Part shown: one piece after another, positions 24,123 to 34,108 of the stretch
Position numbering within the stretch: position 1 is the stretch's first letter
Layout: each line of letters opens with the position of its first letter
Origin: Saprospiraceae bacterium UBA6168
GTDB lineage: Bacteria; Bacteroidota; Bacteroidia; Chitinophagales; Saprospiraceae
NCBI GenBank assembly: GCA_002435785.1
Contig: DIUC01000004.1
Coordinates: 1 to 46,659 of the forward strand
Length of the DNA: 46,659 nucleotides
Direction of reading: 5' to 3'
Translations under genes and position numbers: made by a program
Notes under the pieces: generated by a model
Databases searched by the model: none
What the model was told of the DNA's origin: nothing
The model's input: only the letters and a program-made list of their open reading frames with translations

Positions 24123-25109
24123 GTGCTTACTTTTTTCAGAACAAACCAAGTTTTTTACAGCGTGATGTTGATTTTTTACATCCTGCTGCTTCGGTTTTCC
24201 GTCTTCATTGCGCCCTTCCAATGGGAGCCCTCCGGGCATGGGGTGTTGTGCGACATGGTGTACGACATGATTGGGTCGTCGCAGAACTTAGTGGCACATA
24301 TCATTGCGATGTTGCTGCTTATGGGGCAGGGGTATTTGGTGAACCTGATTTCCATCAACTATCGGCTTTCCAACGAGGTAAACCTTTTTCCGGGCCTGTT
24401 TTACGTGTGGTGCTGCTGCGCAATTCCAGACTTCCTTTACCTTTCGCCAGTGCTAATCGGCAACACTTTCTTCTTGATTGCCCTCTATCAGATATTTGAC
24501 ACCTACAAAAATCCGGCTTGTGCCGACCGGATTTTCAACGCAGGTCTTTGGTTGGGAGTGGCCAGCCTTTTTTATTTCCCGTTCGTGTTTTTCTTGATTG
24601 TTTTGTTGGCAGCCCTGAGCATCTTGCGGGCGTTCAACTTGCAGGAACTCCTGATGATATTGGCGGGCATGTTCCTGCCTTATTTCTTTGCAGGGCTTTA
24701 TTTCTTTTGGTTCAATAAATTCGATTTCTTCTACGAAAACCAAATAGCCCGGAACTTTGATTTTTTCAGTTTCAGCACGATTGAGTACACGTGGGACACT
24801 TGGGTGAAGCTTGCGATTTTCATCATTGCCATATTATTTGTGATAGCAAATAACAATTCCTACCTCGCCAAAAAGAACATCCAAGTGCAGAAAAAAATCA
24901 ACATCCTATTTTGGGTGCTGATTTCCGCAGCCATTTCCGCCCCATTTCAGGCCAACTTGACTTTTGAACACTTCCTGCTGCTCGCACCTACGCTGGGCAT
25001 ATTCCTCGGGCTGACCTTCACCTCCACCAAGCCGCAGTGGGCCGAAGCCATCCACTTCCTCATGGTGGTGCTGGTGCTGGCCCTCCAGTTTGTGCCGTGG
25101 CAGCTTTGA
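24123..25109 (+). CDS. DUF6427 family polytopic membrane protein
   Basis: 328 residues with about nine to ten hydrophobic segments, for example FYSVMLIFYILLLRFSVFI, LVAHIIAMLLLMGQGYLV, LFYFPFVFFLIVLLAALSIL, MILAGMFLPYFFAGLYFFW, FIIAILFVI, FLMVVLVLALQF. The pattern and the ILRAFNLQELLMILAGMFLPYF stretch fit the Bacteroidota-restricted DUF6427 family, whose function is unknown. It is an inner-membrane protein. Its stop is only 6 bp from that of the convergent DUF5916 gene, without a visible terminator. Confidence 0.82.
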   Translation: MLTFFRTNQVFYSVMLIFYILLLRFSVFIAPFQWEPSGHGVLCDMVYDMIGSSQNLVAHIIAMLLLMGQGYLVNLISINYRLSNEVNLFPGLFYVWCCCAIPDFLYLSPVLIGNTFFLIALYQIFDTYKNPACADRIFNAGLWLGVASLFYFPFVFFLIVLLAALSILRAFNLQELLMILAGMFLPYFFAGLYFFWFNKFDFFYENQIARNFDFFSFSTIEYTWDTWVKLAIFIIAILFVIANNNSYLAKKNIQVQKKINILFWVLISAAISAPFQANLTFEHFLLLAPTLGIFLGLTFTSTKPQWAEAIHFLMVVLVLALQFVPWQL

Positions 25110-25115
25110 GGTTGG

Positions 25116-27590
25116 TCATTTGCGCTTCAAGTCCAAGTAATCCAAGAAATAAATTACCCGCAAGGAAACGCTATTGCTTTGTGGAAAATCTTGGAGCCGT
25201 TCCACCCCGTTCAGATAGGAGTATTGAATATCCTTCTTGGCTTCACTGAAATTCTCTGTGTTGTTTTTCCAAACGATGTAAATATCGCTGCCCGGCGCAA
25301 ACCGCCATCGGTAAACGGCGTCAATGGTAAATGCATTGAAGCTGTCGTCATGAAATTCGTCGTAATCCGTGGTGCCCAAATTGCCATCGGCAAGCAGTCG
25401 GTGCAAGCTACTGTACTCTGCCTTTGCCCAATAGTGCCGCAAGCGGAATGAGAGCGACATTTTGTTGGTGAAGACATAAGTGGTGTTGAAGACGTTTTCG
25501 ACCGTGATATTGTCCCGTCGGCCAAAGATGATTTCACCGTTGCCCCGTTTCGTCACGAAGCCTACGTCGTTTTTCCAGTTGTAGCTGCCCACCTCCAAGT
25601 AAAATGAGAGCCTGTCGCTTGCCCTGAACCGAGGCGCAACCGTGAGGTTCAGGCGGTGGCGACCTGCCTCGTCGAACATGCGGTAGTTTGCATTAAAATC
25701 GAACGCCAGTTTTTTGCGGTAATCTGTGGAGAGGAAGCCACCGACGTTTCGGTTGGTGGGAAAACGGTAATAGCGGCTGAAGTCTTTCGTCCGTGGCTCA
25801 AAATAGTCGAAAGTCGCTAAGGGTTCCAACCAGGTGAACATCCCAAAGGCCACCCGGTTTTTTGTCATCATCCAGCCATCCAGCCCCATACCGAAGTCGG
25901 CGTACACATCCGGTTTTTGCAGCCTGCCATAGACGGCATCGGCGGTCAGGTGCGCCTCGATAAAATTGCCGAAAGGCTCGATTTTGTTGTAGCTCCATTC
26001 GCCTACAACGGTTTTTTCATTTGCGTTGAATATAAAGCCCAAATCGTTTGGGTCGTAGTCGTAGCTCTCCACATTGTAGCCTAACTCCCAACGGAACTTG
26101 CCGCTCGTTTTGCTGATTTCCCCAAAATACGCATGGCCCAAGTCCGTCGAGTTGGGGTAATATTTTTGATTCATCACGGCTCGACCGTTGAAGGCATAGG
26201 ACTGTGCTTTGTTCCGAAAAGAAAAACTGGTGCCCGTCACGTTGGCCTCATAGTCGTTGCCCTGCCGCATCACGTTCGTGTTGATGAGCGTGACGTAAGA
26301 GTTGTTCTTCAGGTTTTGATCCAACACCATTATATTATAGTTGGTGAGCGGGCTTGTCGTTACTTCCCGTTTGTCGCCAGTTTCGACATTGCGGATGGTT
26401 GCGTTAGTCTTCGACGAAATGGCGTTGAACACCCCGATGCCCATCCCGCTGTTCGTCCGGCCAGAAACCTTGGTGGCGTTGAGGAGTTGCGACTCTGCTG
26501 GGTTTTCCACTACCTCCTCATGCTCGCTCAATTGCCCATAAACATCAAAAAAATGCAGCGGCCTGCCGCCCACCCGGCGGCTGTAAAACAACCCACCCTT
26601 GTTGAACAACTCAGTACCTTCGGTAAAAAACTGCCGGTTCTCATCGAAGCGGACCTCGAATGGCGAGAGGTTGAGTACCCGGTTGTCCGAGCGCACCTGC
26701 CCAAAATCAGGGATGAGCGTCGCATCCAGCGTAAAAGCGTCGTTGATGCCGTACTTGATGTCCATGCCGCCATTGATGCTGCGGCCCCAACTGCTCTTTG
26801 GATTGTTGCTTTTATCGTACAGGTTTTGGGCATACACCGAAAAATAGGGCGTTGCAGAGAGCCGCACGGGCGACTCAATATTGGTGATGCCGTCCATCGT
26901 GCCCGATTGGTTCAGGTAGCCCGCCACGTTGGGGTCCACCTCGTTCCAATAGGAAATCTCCCGTTTTCGCCGCACCTCCCGCACGAAGTTCACGTTCCAA
27001 ACCTGTTGGTCGGCATTTGGGAAGCGGATGGCCGAGTAAGGGATTTTCATTTCCACCACCCAGCCCTCGTCGGTGAAGGCTAGTTCGCTGTCCCAAACGG
27101 CGTCCCATGAAGCATCGCCGGAGTACAGCACCCCACCAAATCCACCGCCCGCCACAGCCGAGAACTTGGTGTCATACTGTATGCCAGAGGCAGTCACCCC
27201 AAAGCCCACGCCGTTGTTGCCGTCCCGGTACGCATCAATGACCACGGCAAACCAATCCGTATTTCCGATGTTGTCCCGCTCCGTCATTTCCCGGAGGATG
27301 CTGTCGGGCCTGGCATCCAGCAGCCGGGCGCCGATGTAAATGGCCATGTTGTCATACAGTACCCGCACTTCGCACTGCTGGCTGGCCAATTTTCCTGGGT
27401 TCGGTGTATTCTGTACAAAGTCGCCCGTCGGGGAGGCCAGGGTCCAAGCTGGTTCATCCAGCTTACCGTCAATTTTTATACCTTGCAAAATGCGGTTGGC
27501 GGATAGCTGTTTCTTGGAAAATTGTGACGACTGCGCTTGGCAAAAGGTGATGGCCAAGGCCAAAAAAATCGGTGCGAGCAGGAATCTCAT
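25116..27590 (-). CDS. DUF5916 outer-membrane protein with N-terminal CBM9-like domain
   Basis: 824 residues. The start at 27590 begins a signal peptide (MRFLLAPIFLALAITFCQAQ); the frame stays open for another 39 codons without family sequence. Residues ~35-200 are a carbohydrate-binding family 9-like domain (IKIDGKLDEPAWTLASP, QQCEVRVLYDNMAIYIGARL, GYFGVTASG-type strands, EMKIPYSAIRFP). The rest is DUF5916, a TonB-receptor-like beta-barrel (DVYGQLSEHEEV, repeated aromatic beta strands, C-terminal VSLRVIYFLDYLDLKRK). It probably lies in the outer membrane; whether it binds glycans is not shown. It is not next to a SusC/SusD pair. Confidence 0.88.
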   Translation of the reverse strand: MRFLLAPIFLALAITFCQAQSSQFSKKQLSANRILQGIKIDGKLDEPAWTLASPTGDFVQNTPNPGKLASQQCEVRVLYDNMAIYIGARLLDARPDSILREMTERDNIGNTDWFAVVIDAYRDGNNGVGFGVTASGIQYDTKFSAVAGGGFGGVLYSGDASWDAVWDSELAFTDEGWVVEMKIPYSAIRFPNADQQVWNVNFVREVRRKREISYWNEVDPNVAGYLNQSGTMDGITNIESPVRLSATPYFSVYAQNLYDKSNNPKSSWGRSINGGMDIKYGINDAFTLDATLIPDFGQVRSDNRVLNLSPFEVRFDENRQFFTEGTELFNKGGLFYSRRVGGRPLHFFDVYGQLSEHEEVVENPAESQLLNATKVSGRTNSGMGIGVFNAISSKTNATIRNVETGDKREVTTSPLTNYNIMVLDQNLKNNSYVTLINTNVMRQGNDYEANVTGTSFSFRNKAQSYAFNGRAVMNQKYYPNSTDLGHAYFGEISKTSGKFRWELGYNVESYDYDPNDLGFIFNANEKTVVGEWSYNKIEPFGNFIEAHLTADAVYGRLQKPDVYADFGMGLDGWMMTKNRVAFGMFTWLEPLATFDYFEPRTKDFSRYYRFPTNRNVGGFLSTDYRKKLAFDFNANYRMFDEAGRHRLNLTVAPRFRASDRLSFYLEVGSYNWKNDVGFVTKRGNGEIIFGRRDNITVENVFNTTYVFTNKMSLSFRLRHYWAKAEYSSLHRLLADGNLGTTDYDEFHDDSFNAFTIDAVYRWRFAPGSDIYIVWKNNTENFSEAKKDIQYSYLNGVERLQDFPQSNSVSLRVIYFLDYLDLKRK

Positions 27591-27876
27591 GTAAGTAAAA
27601 GTTGGTGAAATGAAATCGTGTGGGGTTGGTTGTCGCTGTAATCCAAAAAGACAAATGCCCATTTCCGGTTGAAAGACAAGGTAGGGAGCCCAAAAGTTGT
27701 CAATCAAAATCGCTTATACCCAAGTTCAAAGAGAAAGTTCAATACACAAGCAACTTACGTCCCTTTGAAAAGTTACTTTGGACAAAAATCAGCTTAGGAA
27801 ACACAAATTCGCATTTAAAGCGTTATTTTGCGCCGCTCGCAAGTACCGGTACAAAGCAAAATACAGGAGCCGCAAG

Positions 27877-30800
27877 GTGAATAATTTACTTCCACATTTC
27901 ATTCAGGAGCAGTTGTTGTCCGACAAGCGCCACGGCAGCTTTCAGGCATACACCCTTTTTGTGGACATGTCCGGCTTCACCAAGCTCACCGAGATATTGC
28001 TCAAACAAGCCAATGCCGGGGCCGAACGCCTCTCCAACATCCTCAATTCCATCTTTCACCCAATGGTGCGGCAGGTGTATGCACAGGGCGGGTTCATCCC
28101 CTATTTCGCTGGGGATGCGTTCACCGGCATATTTCCCGTTGACCAATGCGAGTGCGATGCGACCAAGTTGTTAGCGCTGGCGCAACGGCAATTCGAACTG
28201 CTCGAAACGGCCTCTACCAGCTTTAGCGAGTTCAAGATTGGCGTGAAGACAGGCCTTTCGTTCGGCGAGGTAGAATGGGGCATCGTGGGCGATTCGCACA
28301 AGTCGTTCTTCTTCAGAGGCCCAGCCATAGAGGGCTGCGCCAAAGGGCAGACGCATGCCCAAGAACAACAAATCATTATTGACGAACCCTTCAAAACAGC
28401 CCTGCTGGAAACGGTGCCGTTGGGAGGTGGCCAACCTCCTGCGATTTCCCTTACACCGTGCGCCGCCGAAGGCTTTTTTGTGGTAAACGAAAAGCCGGAC
28501 GTCAGCGACCTGCCACTGCCTGCCTCCCTGAGCCTGCCTCCCCTCAAGCCGGAAGTGCTTGCCCAGTTTTTACCAAAAGCCCTCCTCGAATTCAGCCCAC
28601 GGGGTGAGTTTCGCACGGTAGTATCCGTGTTCATTTGCTTCGAGGGGCTGCCCGACTTCGATTCCTTGAGTAGCTTTGCAACAGAGGTGCTCAACCAAAT
28701 CAACAACTTTTCGGGCTATTTCAAAGAAATTGACTTTAGCGACAAGGGTGGCGTCATCGTGGCTTTTTTCGGCGCCCCGGTCTCCTACGAGAACAACGTG
28801 GAGCGGGCCTTGGAGTTCGTGCTCGCGCTACGGGACGAGCTGCTGCCGCTCCAAATAGCCCATGACCTGCGCTTCAAAGTGGGCATCGCAGAGGGCATCG
28901 CCTACGCTGGCGTCATCGGTGGCCTGGAGCGCAGCCAGTACGCTGCCGTCGGCAACCGGGTGAACATTGCCGCCCGCCTGATGATGAGCGCCAACTGGGG
29001 CGAAGTCCTCGTGGACGAGGCTGTGCACAAAAACCGCAACTTCCGCTTCCAGCATACGGGCGACATCAGCTACAAGGGCCTGAAAACCCCTATACCTACT
29101 TATAAACTGACCGGCCGCAACCAGCAGCAGCAACGCCCCTTCGACGGTGAGATGGTGGGCAGGGAGCAGGAACTCGACAAGCTCGAAACCTTTGCCATGC
29201 ACACCTTTGAGTCGTCGCAGGCAGCCGTGGCTTATGTCTATGGTGAGCCGGGCATCGGGAAGACGAGACTTTCCTATGAGCTTCGCAACAGGCTCCGCAA
29301 GCGCCGCAGCCCGTACTGGATGGTCTGCCAGAGCGACCAGATATTGCGCAAGCCGTTCAACCCATTTATTTATTTACTAAAAAATTATTTTGGGCAAAAG
29401 CCCACCAATACACCAGAGGCAAACCTACAAGCTTTCGAGAACGAGTTCAAGCTGCTCTTGGACGAGCTTGTCCAAATATCCGACCCGGCCACGGAGGGCA
29501 TTAAGCGTGAAATCGTGCGTACGAAGCCCGTGCTGGCTGCCCTCACTGGCCTGAAGACCACCGATTCTCTTTGGAACGACCTCGACGCCAGGGGGCGCTA
29601 CCAGAACATTTTGGCAGCACTCTCGGCGTTGGTACAGGCAGAGGCACTGCTGGGCCCAGTGGTGTTGGAACTGGAGGACGGCCACTGGTTCGACCATAGC
29701 TCGCTGGAGTTCTTGGCCGAACTGGTTGCTCGCATCCGCAACATGCCCGTTTTCTTATTGGTCACCTCCCGGTACGATGACGAGGGCAACAAGCCCAAGC
29801 TGTTCAGCGAAGCTGTTCTGGAGAAAAATGGTGTACCCGACTTCGAAATAGACCTCAATATACTGGGCAGTGAGGCCATGAATGGCTTTGCAAGCCAACG
29901 CTTGAAGGGCAAAATCAGCCCCGAACTATTGGAACTTTTGCTGCGCACCTCCAACGGCAACCCGTTTTATGCCGAACAGATGCTGGAATATTTCTCGGAA
30001 AGCGGTCAGTTGGAACCGCGCCCAAACGGCTGGATGGTAAAAGACCAAAACGTGCGGGTCAGCGACAGCGTGCAGGCCGTACTCACGGCCAGGATTGACC
30101 GCCTTAGCAGCCTCGTGAAGGAGACCATCAAGGCGGCGGCGGTCATCGGACGGGAGTTCGAGCTGCCGGTGCTTGCCGAGGTGATGATGGCTAACGAAGA
30201 ACTCGTGCTGCAAAACGGCAACAGTTCTGCCGTGCTGAAGGAGCAGGTGCAGACGGCAGAGCGGGCACAGATTTGGCAGGCGATGAACGAGCTGCGTTAT
30301 ATTTTCAAGCACTCGCTCTTGCGGGAGGCCGTGTACGACATGCAGCTCAAGACCCGCGTGAAGCAGTTGCACCAACTGATTGCGGAAGCGATAGAAAAAC
30401 TCTATGAGCACAACATAGAGCAGCGATACGTGGACCTCGTGTTCCATTATGAGCAGGCCGAGAACGAGGCAAAGCTCCGAACATATCTCCAAAAAGCTGC
30501 CGACTATGCCAAGGAGTATTACCAAAACCAGCAGGCACTCCATTTTTACGACAAGCTGATTGTCATACTTGAAAAACAGGGCAAAGGCTTGGAAACGGCG
30601 AAGACCCTGCTCAAAAAATCGAGCATCCTTGAACTGGTGGGACGCTGGGAAGAGGCAGAATCGCTCGCCCGGCAAGCACTGGAAGTGGCCAAAGTGGTAA
30701 AGGACGACAAGGTGCTTGGCAGGGCCAACGACGCCATTGGGCACTTGCTCATGCTCAAGGGCCGCTATGAGGAGGCTGATAGCTACCTCGAAAAAGCAGC

Positions 30801-31941
30801 AGCCTTCTTTGGCTCCAGCCACGACGACCGGGGCACTTCAAAAGTGTATGGCCATCTCGGCACGCTGTACTTCCGGCAGGGCAAGTATGAGGACGCCAAG
30901 CTCTATTTCATCCGAAGCATACAATTGGCGCAACTTTACAAGCAAACCTCGTCGCTGGCGCAAATCGTGGCCACGCTCGGGCTCACCTATATGAACCTCG
31001 GCAAGTACGACGACGGCATCCGATGGCAGCAGAGCCAACTCGAAGCCTGCCAAAAGGTGAACGACCGCCAAGGCATGGCCACGCTGCTCACCAACATGGG
31101 CATTGTCCATTTTGAAAAGGGGCAGTACGACGAGGCGCTCGACTGCTACCAACGGGGGCTTGACTTGGCCGAGGAACTCGGCAACAAACAACTGATTTCC
31201 ATCGCCATCGGCTGCATCGGCACGGTGTGGCAGCGCAAGGGGCGTTTCGACATTGCGGAGCAGCACTTCGAGCGCGACCTGGCACTAACGGAGGAACTGG
31301 GCGACAAGCAGGGCATCTGCATCGCCCTTGGCCTGATGGGCGATTTGCACAGCGTGTTGGGCAAGTTCGAGGAAGCCATCGCATTCATGCAGCGCAACCT
31401 GAAATTGGCCGAGGAATTGGGCTACCGAAAGGGCATGGCCAAGTCGCTGAACACCTTGGGCGATATTTATTATTTTAAGAATGAATTCGAGACTTCCATT
31501 AGTTTTTACGACCGCTCCATCGAGACCACCCGCAGCATTGGCAACAAGCTCGTGCTGGGGTTCAGCCTCGTCGAGAAGGCGAACGTGCTGCTGGCCAAGG
31601 GCAGCCTGGCCGAGGTGCTGGAAAACCTGCGGGAAGCCACTGCCATCGCCGCCGACATAAAACACCCCGACTTGCTCTTTGAAGTACGGCTGATGGCAGG
31701 CAAACTTGCCGTGCGGAATCAAGAAATTGAGGAGGCCAGGAATGTGTTTGATGCACTGTTGGCGCTCAAACGGGGCAGGCGTGACGAGGCGCTGGTGCAA
31801 TTTGAATACAGCAAAATAGAGTCAGGCAAAGAACATCGGGAACGGGCATTGGAGTTGTTCAGGGAATTGTACGAAGAAACGCCCGTTTATGCCTACCAGT
31901 TGAAGCTCCATGAATTGGAGCAGTATGAGGCAAACGCTTGA
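27877..31941 (+). CDS. Soluble adenylyl cyclase-like protein: two cyclase domains, NTPase, TPR repeats
   Basis: 1354 residues from a GTG start (MNNLLPHFIQEQL); an ATG at 27778 gives an N-terminus unlike the family. Order of domains: class III cyclase homology domain 1 (~23-175, FVDMSGFTKL with metal Asp30, YFAGDAF with Asp80); domain 2 (~248-410, SDKGGVIVAFFGAP, VGNRVNIAARLMM with Asn363 and Arg367); P-loop NTPase (~425-800, GEPGIGKT, Lys462; LELED); then 8-10 TPR repeats (~850-1345, NMGIVHFEKGQYDEALDCYQ). Domain 1 keeps the metal Asp pair but lacks Asn/Arg; domain 2 has the reverse. One ATP site at the domain interface is therefore expected, as in human ADCY10. Signal output is probably cAMP; the substrate is not proven. 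The protein is cytoplasmic, and no other cyclase gene is near. Confidence 0.9.
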   Translation: MNNLLPHFIQEQLLSDKRHGSFQAYTLFVDMSGFTKLTEILLKQANAGAERLSNILNSIFHPMVRQVYAQGGFIPYFAGDAFTGIFPVDQCECDATKLLALAQRQFELLETASTSFSEFKIGVKTGLSFGEVEWGIVGDSHKSFFFRGPAIEGCAKGQTHAQEQQIIIDEPFKTALLETVPLGGGQPPAISLTPCAAEGFFVVNEKPDVSDLPLPASLSLPPLKPEVLAQFLPKALLEFSPRGEFRTVVSVFICFEGLPDFDSLSSFATEVLNQINNFSGYFKEIDFSDKGGVIVAFFGAPVSYENNVERALEFVLALRDELLPLQIAHDLRFKVGIAEGIAYAGVIGGLERSQYAAVGNRVNIAARLMMSANWGEVLVDEAVHKNRNFRFQHTGDISYKGLKTPIPTYKLTGRNQQQQRPFDGEMVGREQELDKLETFAMHTFESSQAAVAYVYGEPGIGKTRLSYELRNRLRKRRSPYWMVCQSDQILRKPFNPFIYLLKNYFGQKPTNTPEANLQAFENEFKLLLDELVQISDPATEGIKREIVRTKPVLAALTGLKTTDSLWNDLDARGRYQNILAALSALVQAEALLGPVVLELEDGHWFDHSSLEFLAELVARIRNMPVFLLVTSRYDDEGNKPKLFSEAVLEKNGVPDFEIDLNILGSEAMNGFASQRLKGKISPELLELLLRTSNGNPFYAEQMLEYFSESGQLEPRPNGWMVKDQNVRVSDSVQAVLTARIDRLSSLVKETIKAAAVIGREFELPVLAEVMMANEELVLQNGNSSAVLKEQVQTAERAQIWQAMNELRYIFKHSLLREAVYDMQLKTRVKQLHQLIAEAIEKLYEHNIEQRYVDLVFHYEQAENEAKLRTYLQKAADYAKEYYQNQQALHFYDKLIVILEKQGKGLETAKTLLKKSSILELVGRWEEAESLARQALEVAKVVKDDKVLGRANDAIGHLLMLKGRYEEADSYLEKAAAFFGSSHDDRGTSKVYGHLGTLYFRQGKYEDAKLYFIRSIQLAQLYKQTSSLAQIVATLGLTYMNLGKYDDGIRWQQSQLEACQKVNDRQGMATLLTNMGIVHFEKGQYDEALDCYQRGLDLAEELGNKQLISIAIGCIGTVWQRKGRFDIAEQHFERDLALTEELGDKQGICIALGLMGDLHSVLGKFEEAIAFMQRNLKLAEELGYRKGMAKSLNTLGDIYYFKNEFETSISFYDRSIETTRSIGNKLVLGFSLVEKANVLLAKGSLAEVLENLREATAIAADIKHPDLLFEVRLMAGKLAVRNQEIEEARNVFDALLALKRGRRDEALVQFEYSKIESGKEHRERALELFRELYEETPVYAYQLKLHELEQYEANA

Positions 31942-32014
31942 GGATGATGTTTGGGTTGTTTGTAGTGAGCTTATGGCGCGAGCGAACTAACCTGGCCTGA
32001 TTGTCCCAGAAAAA

Positions 32015-33217
32015 CTACATTTTTTCAGCCGCAGCAGCTTCCTTCCTTGCCAGTGCAGCCTCTGAATTTCGGCCCAGCTTTTCCAATAATAAGGCTTTTG
32101 TTTTCAAAAATAGGGCGCGTTCAGCAGCAATGGGTTCGTGCTTGCAGGCATATTCTGACCAGGTGAGCGCCATGCGCACGAGCAGGTCGTCGAGCGCCAC
32201 TTTGTAAACTGCGGTGGCATAATAATCGAGGTCGCTGTTAAGGCTTTTATAGCCGTCCAATATGCGGAAATCGAGGACGGCATTCACCATATATGCCAGT
32301 TCGTACAGGTCTCCATTGCGCAGATGGTGGCCAGCTTTTGTGCGGGCGAGCAGCTCGTTTCGCTTGGGGATGTTGGAGTTTTGGAGTATTTTGATTAAAT
32401 CCTCTTCTGCTTTTTTATCAAAAAGATGCCCCTCGTAAGAGAGGAAATTCCGGTTTGCTTTTATCTGGCCATCAATGGTCTGGTATATTTTCTCGTCCAC
32501 TTCCGTCAAACCGACCACCGCTCCGATTTCCTCCCGGTTGTCCATGATGATGCGAAATTCACGGGAGGTCGGGTTGTTCAGGAACAGCTTCACAGCGCCC
32601 CAATATGATTGGTCCATGAAATGGTCTTTGGTCATTAAGGCCAAATAGCTTCGAGTTATTTCTGCTTCTTTTTGTTGCTCTCCTGCCATTCGCAATGCCC
32701 GCATGTAATCGAACATCATGACGGGGTTTCGTTCGCCATTCTTATAGCGCTGCTCCAGTTCCACATGGCTCTGACCGGGCGTCACAGCCATTTTTGACCA
32801 TTCCAAAAAGTCATTTCCAGCCGTATGTGCACCCACTATGCGATGAACTTCCTGCCCCTCTGGTGTTATAAAAAGGTAGGTTGGGAATGCCTTTACGCCA
32901 AATCTGTCCTTCAATTCATCGCCTCGTCGGCCTTCCATGTCATATTTGACGTTGACAAATTTCTGGTTGAAAAAATTGGCGACTTCCGGCCTGGTAAAAA
33001 CCTCTTTGTCCATCTTCTTGCAAGGCGCACACCAGGACGTATAGCCATCAAGGAATATTACCTTGCCAGCCCGCTGGGCACGGTTCAGCACATCGTCCCA
33101 ATCAGGGCTTTCCATAAAATCAATCCGGTCATATCGAATCTGCTGGGCATTCAGCTTGGCAGATACCAGCAGTCCGCCTATTAAAATGCAGTAGAAAGCA
33201 GCCTTGAGTGAGTTCAT
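32015..33217 (-). CDS. Exported thioredoxin-fold protein
   Basis: 400 residues with an N-terminal signal peptide (MNSLKAAFYCILIGGLLVSAKLNAQQ). Residues ~40-150 are a thioredoxin domain of the DsbD-gamma/DUF255-like type: GYTSWCAPCKKMDKEVF with the redox CxxC (Cys63, Cys66) and the cis-Pro loop (VKAFPTYLFITPEGQ). The remaining ~250 residues are helical, possibly a repeat-type scaffold, and I do not recognise them. The role would be thiol-disulfide exchange in the periplasm. It sits tail-to-tail with the cyclase gene, 73 bp away. Confidence 0.87.
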   Translation of the reverse strand: MNSLKAAFYCILIGGLLVSAKLNAQQIRYDRIDFMESPDWDDVLNRAQRAGKVIFLDGYTSWCAPCKKMDKEVFTRPEVANFFNQKFVNVKYDMEGRRGDELKDRFGVKAFPTYLFITPEGQEVHRIVGAHTAGNDFLEWSKMAVTPGQSHVELEQRYKNGERNPVMMFDYMRALRMAGEQQKEAEITRSYLALMTKDHFMDQSYWGAVKLFLNNPTSREFRIIMDNREEIGAVVGLTEVDEKIYQTIDGQIKANRNFLSYEGHLFDKKAEEDLIKILQNSNIPKRNELLARTKAGHHLRNGDLYELAYMVNAVLDFRILDGYKSLNSDLDYYATAVYKVALDDLLVRMALTWSEYACKHEPIAAERALFLKTKALLLEKLGRNSEAALARKEAAAAEKM

Positions 33218-34108
33218 TATGCTAAATTATTTATTGCAAATATAGCAAGTTCCCGCAGAACGCTGGAAAGTAGCGTGCCATTGGCCAATTGAAAACCTAT
33301 TTTAAACCCGCCGTAGCACAGACAACCCTATTACTCGAAAAATTCTTTTTCATTACCCCACCGTTGCCCAACTATCATTTCCATGCTGGTTTGAGCTGCC
33401 CATGCAGTGCGATATGATTGTTTGAAGCAACCATTGCGTTTCAGGAAACACCTTTTTAAGGCTGGGTGGGAATATCGCTATCAATCGTTGCGTTTTGTTT
33501 GACGTTTTCAGAAAACCATGACGCTGAAATAATGCTCTTGATTGCAGCAAAATATGAAGCCTACGGAAAAGTGTCAACAATATTAAACGCTTGAAGCAAT
33601 CATGTTTCTTTGCAAGAAAAAGTAAAATAAGACCACAACGGAATAAGCCGCCTAATGAAGAACATTGCCCAAACTCATATTTTTATTGACTTTTTTAAGC
33701 ACGACAAAAAAAAATCGGATTAAAACTATTTCATAATTCTAAAATATCCCTATTTTTGTGCGTTTCCTAAAATAATACCTTTTGATTTCATTTGTTTCCC
33801 CAAACAAAAAAACCCTCCTGACGTAAAACAATATTCTCGAAATCAGCCTTTATGTGATCAGAAACACTCCTTTCAACTATAAGCAGGTCAATTTGTAAGT
33901 AGTCCTTTTTTTCTTAAAGACATTTTTAACAGCAACTAACCCGTTGATTTTCAGCGGCTTAAAATAAAGTGGCAGCTATTTTTCATGGCTATAGGGAATG
34001 ATTTCAACCTTGAATCATAGCGTATGTCATTATCTGAACAACAAACAATTTTAATTAAAAAAGCAGCAGGCAACCATTCCGTTTCCCTATGCTAAAATTT
34101 GTGGTAAC
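33218..34108. other. 890-bp AT-rich spacer upstream of the AT-hook protein
   Basis: No gene that I can support. A perfect -7 element TATTTTTG lies at 33751-33758 on the plus strand; if used, the AT-hook protein has a ~340-nt leader. A 75-codon frame on the minus strand (33353-33580) has no recognisable family. Confidence 0.5.
33237..33244 (-). promoter_or_regulatory. -7 promoter element for the thioredoxin-fold gene
   Basis: TATATTTG on the minus strand, a perfect TANNTTTG, ~20 bp before the start codon. No good -33 element at the usual distance. Confidence 0.4.

Noticed and set aside
27778..27876. ATG at 27778 as the start of the cyclase gene.
   Set aside because: Its extra 33 residues are Lys/Arg/Tyr-rich and unlike the family; the GTG at 27877 gives the usual NNLLPHFI start. 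Kept as a lower-probability alternative.
33353..33580. A 75-codon frame on the minus strand in the spacer before the AT-hook gene.
   Set aside because: No family, no promoter and base composition like the surrounding spacer.
33700..34080. Possible riboswitch or structured leader before the AT-hook gene.
   Set aside because: I see only AT-rich sequence and no stable helices; a leader is possible but unsupported.
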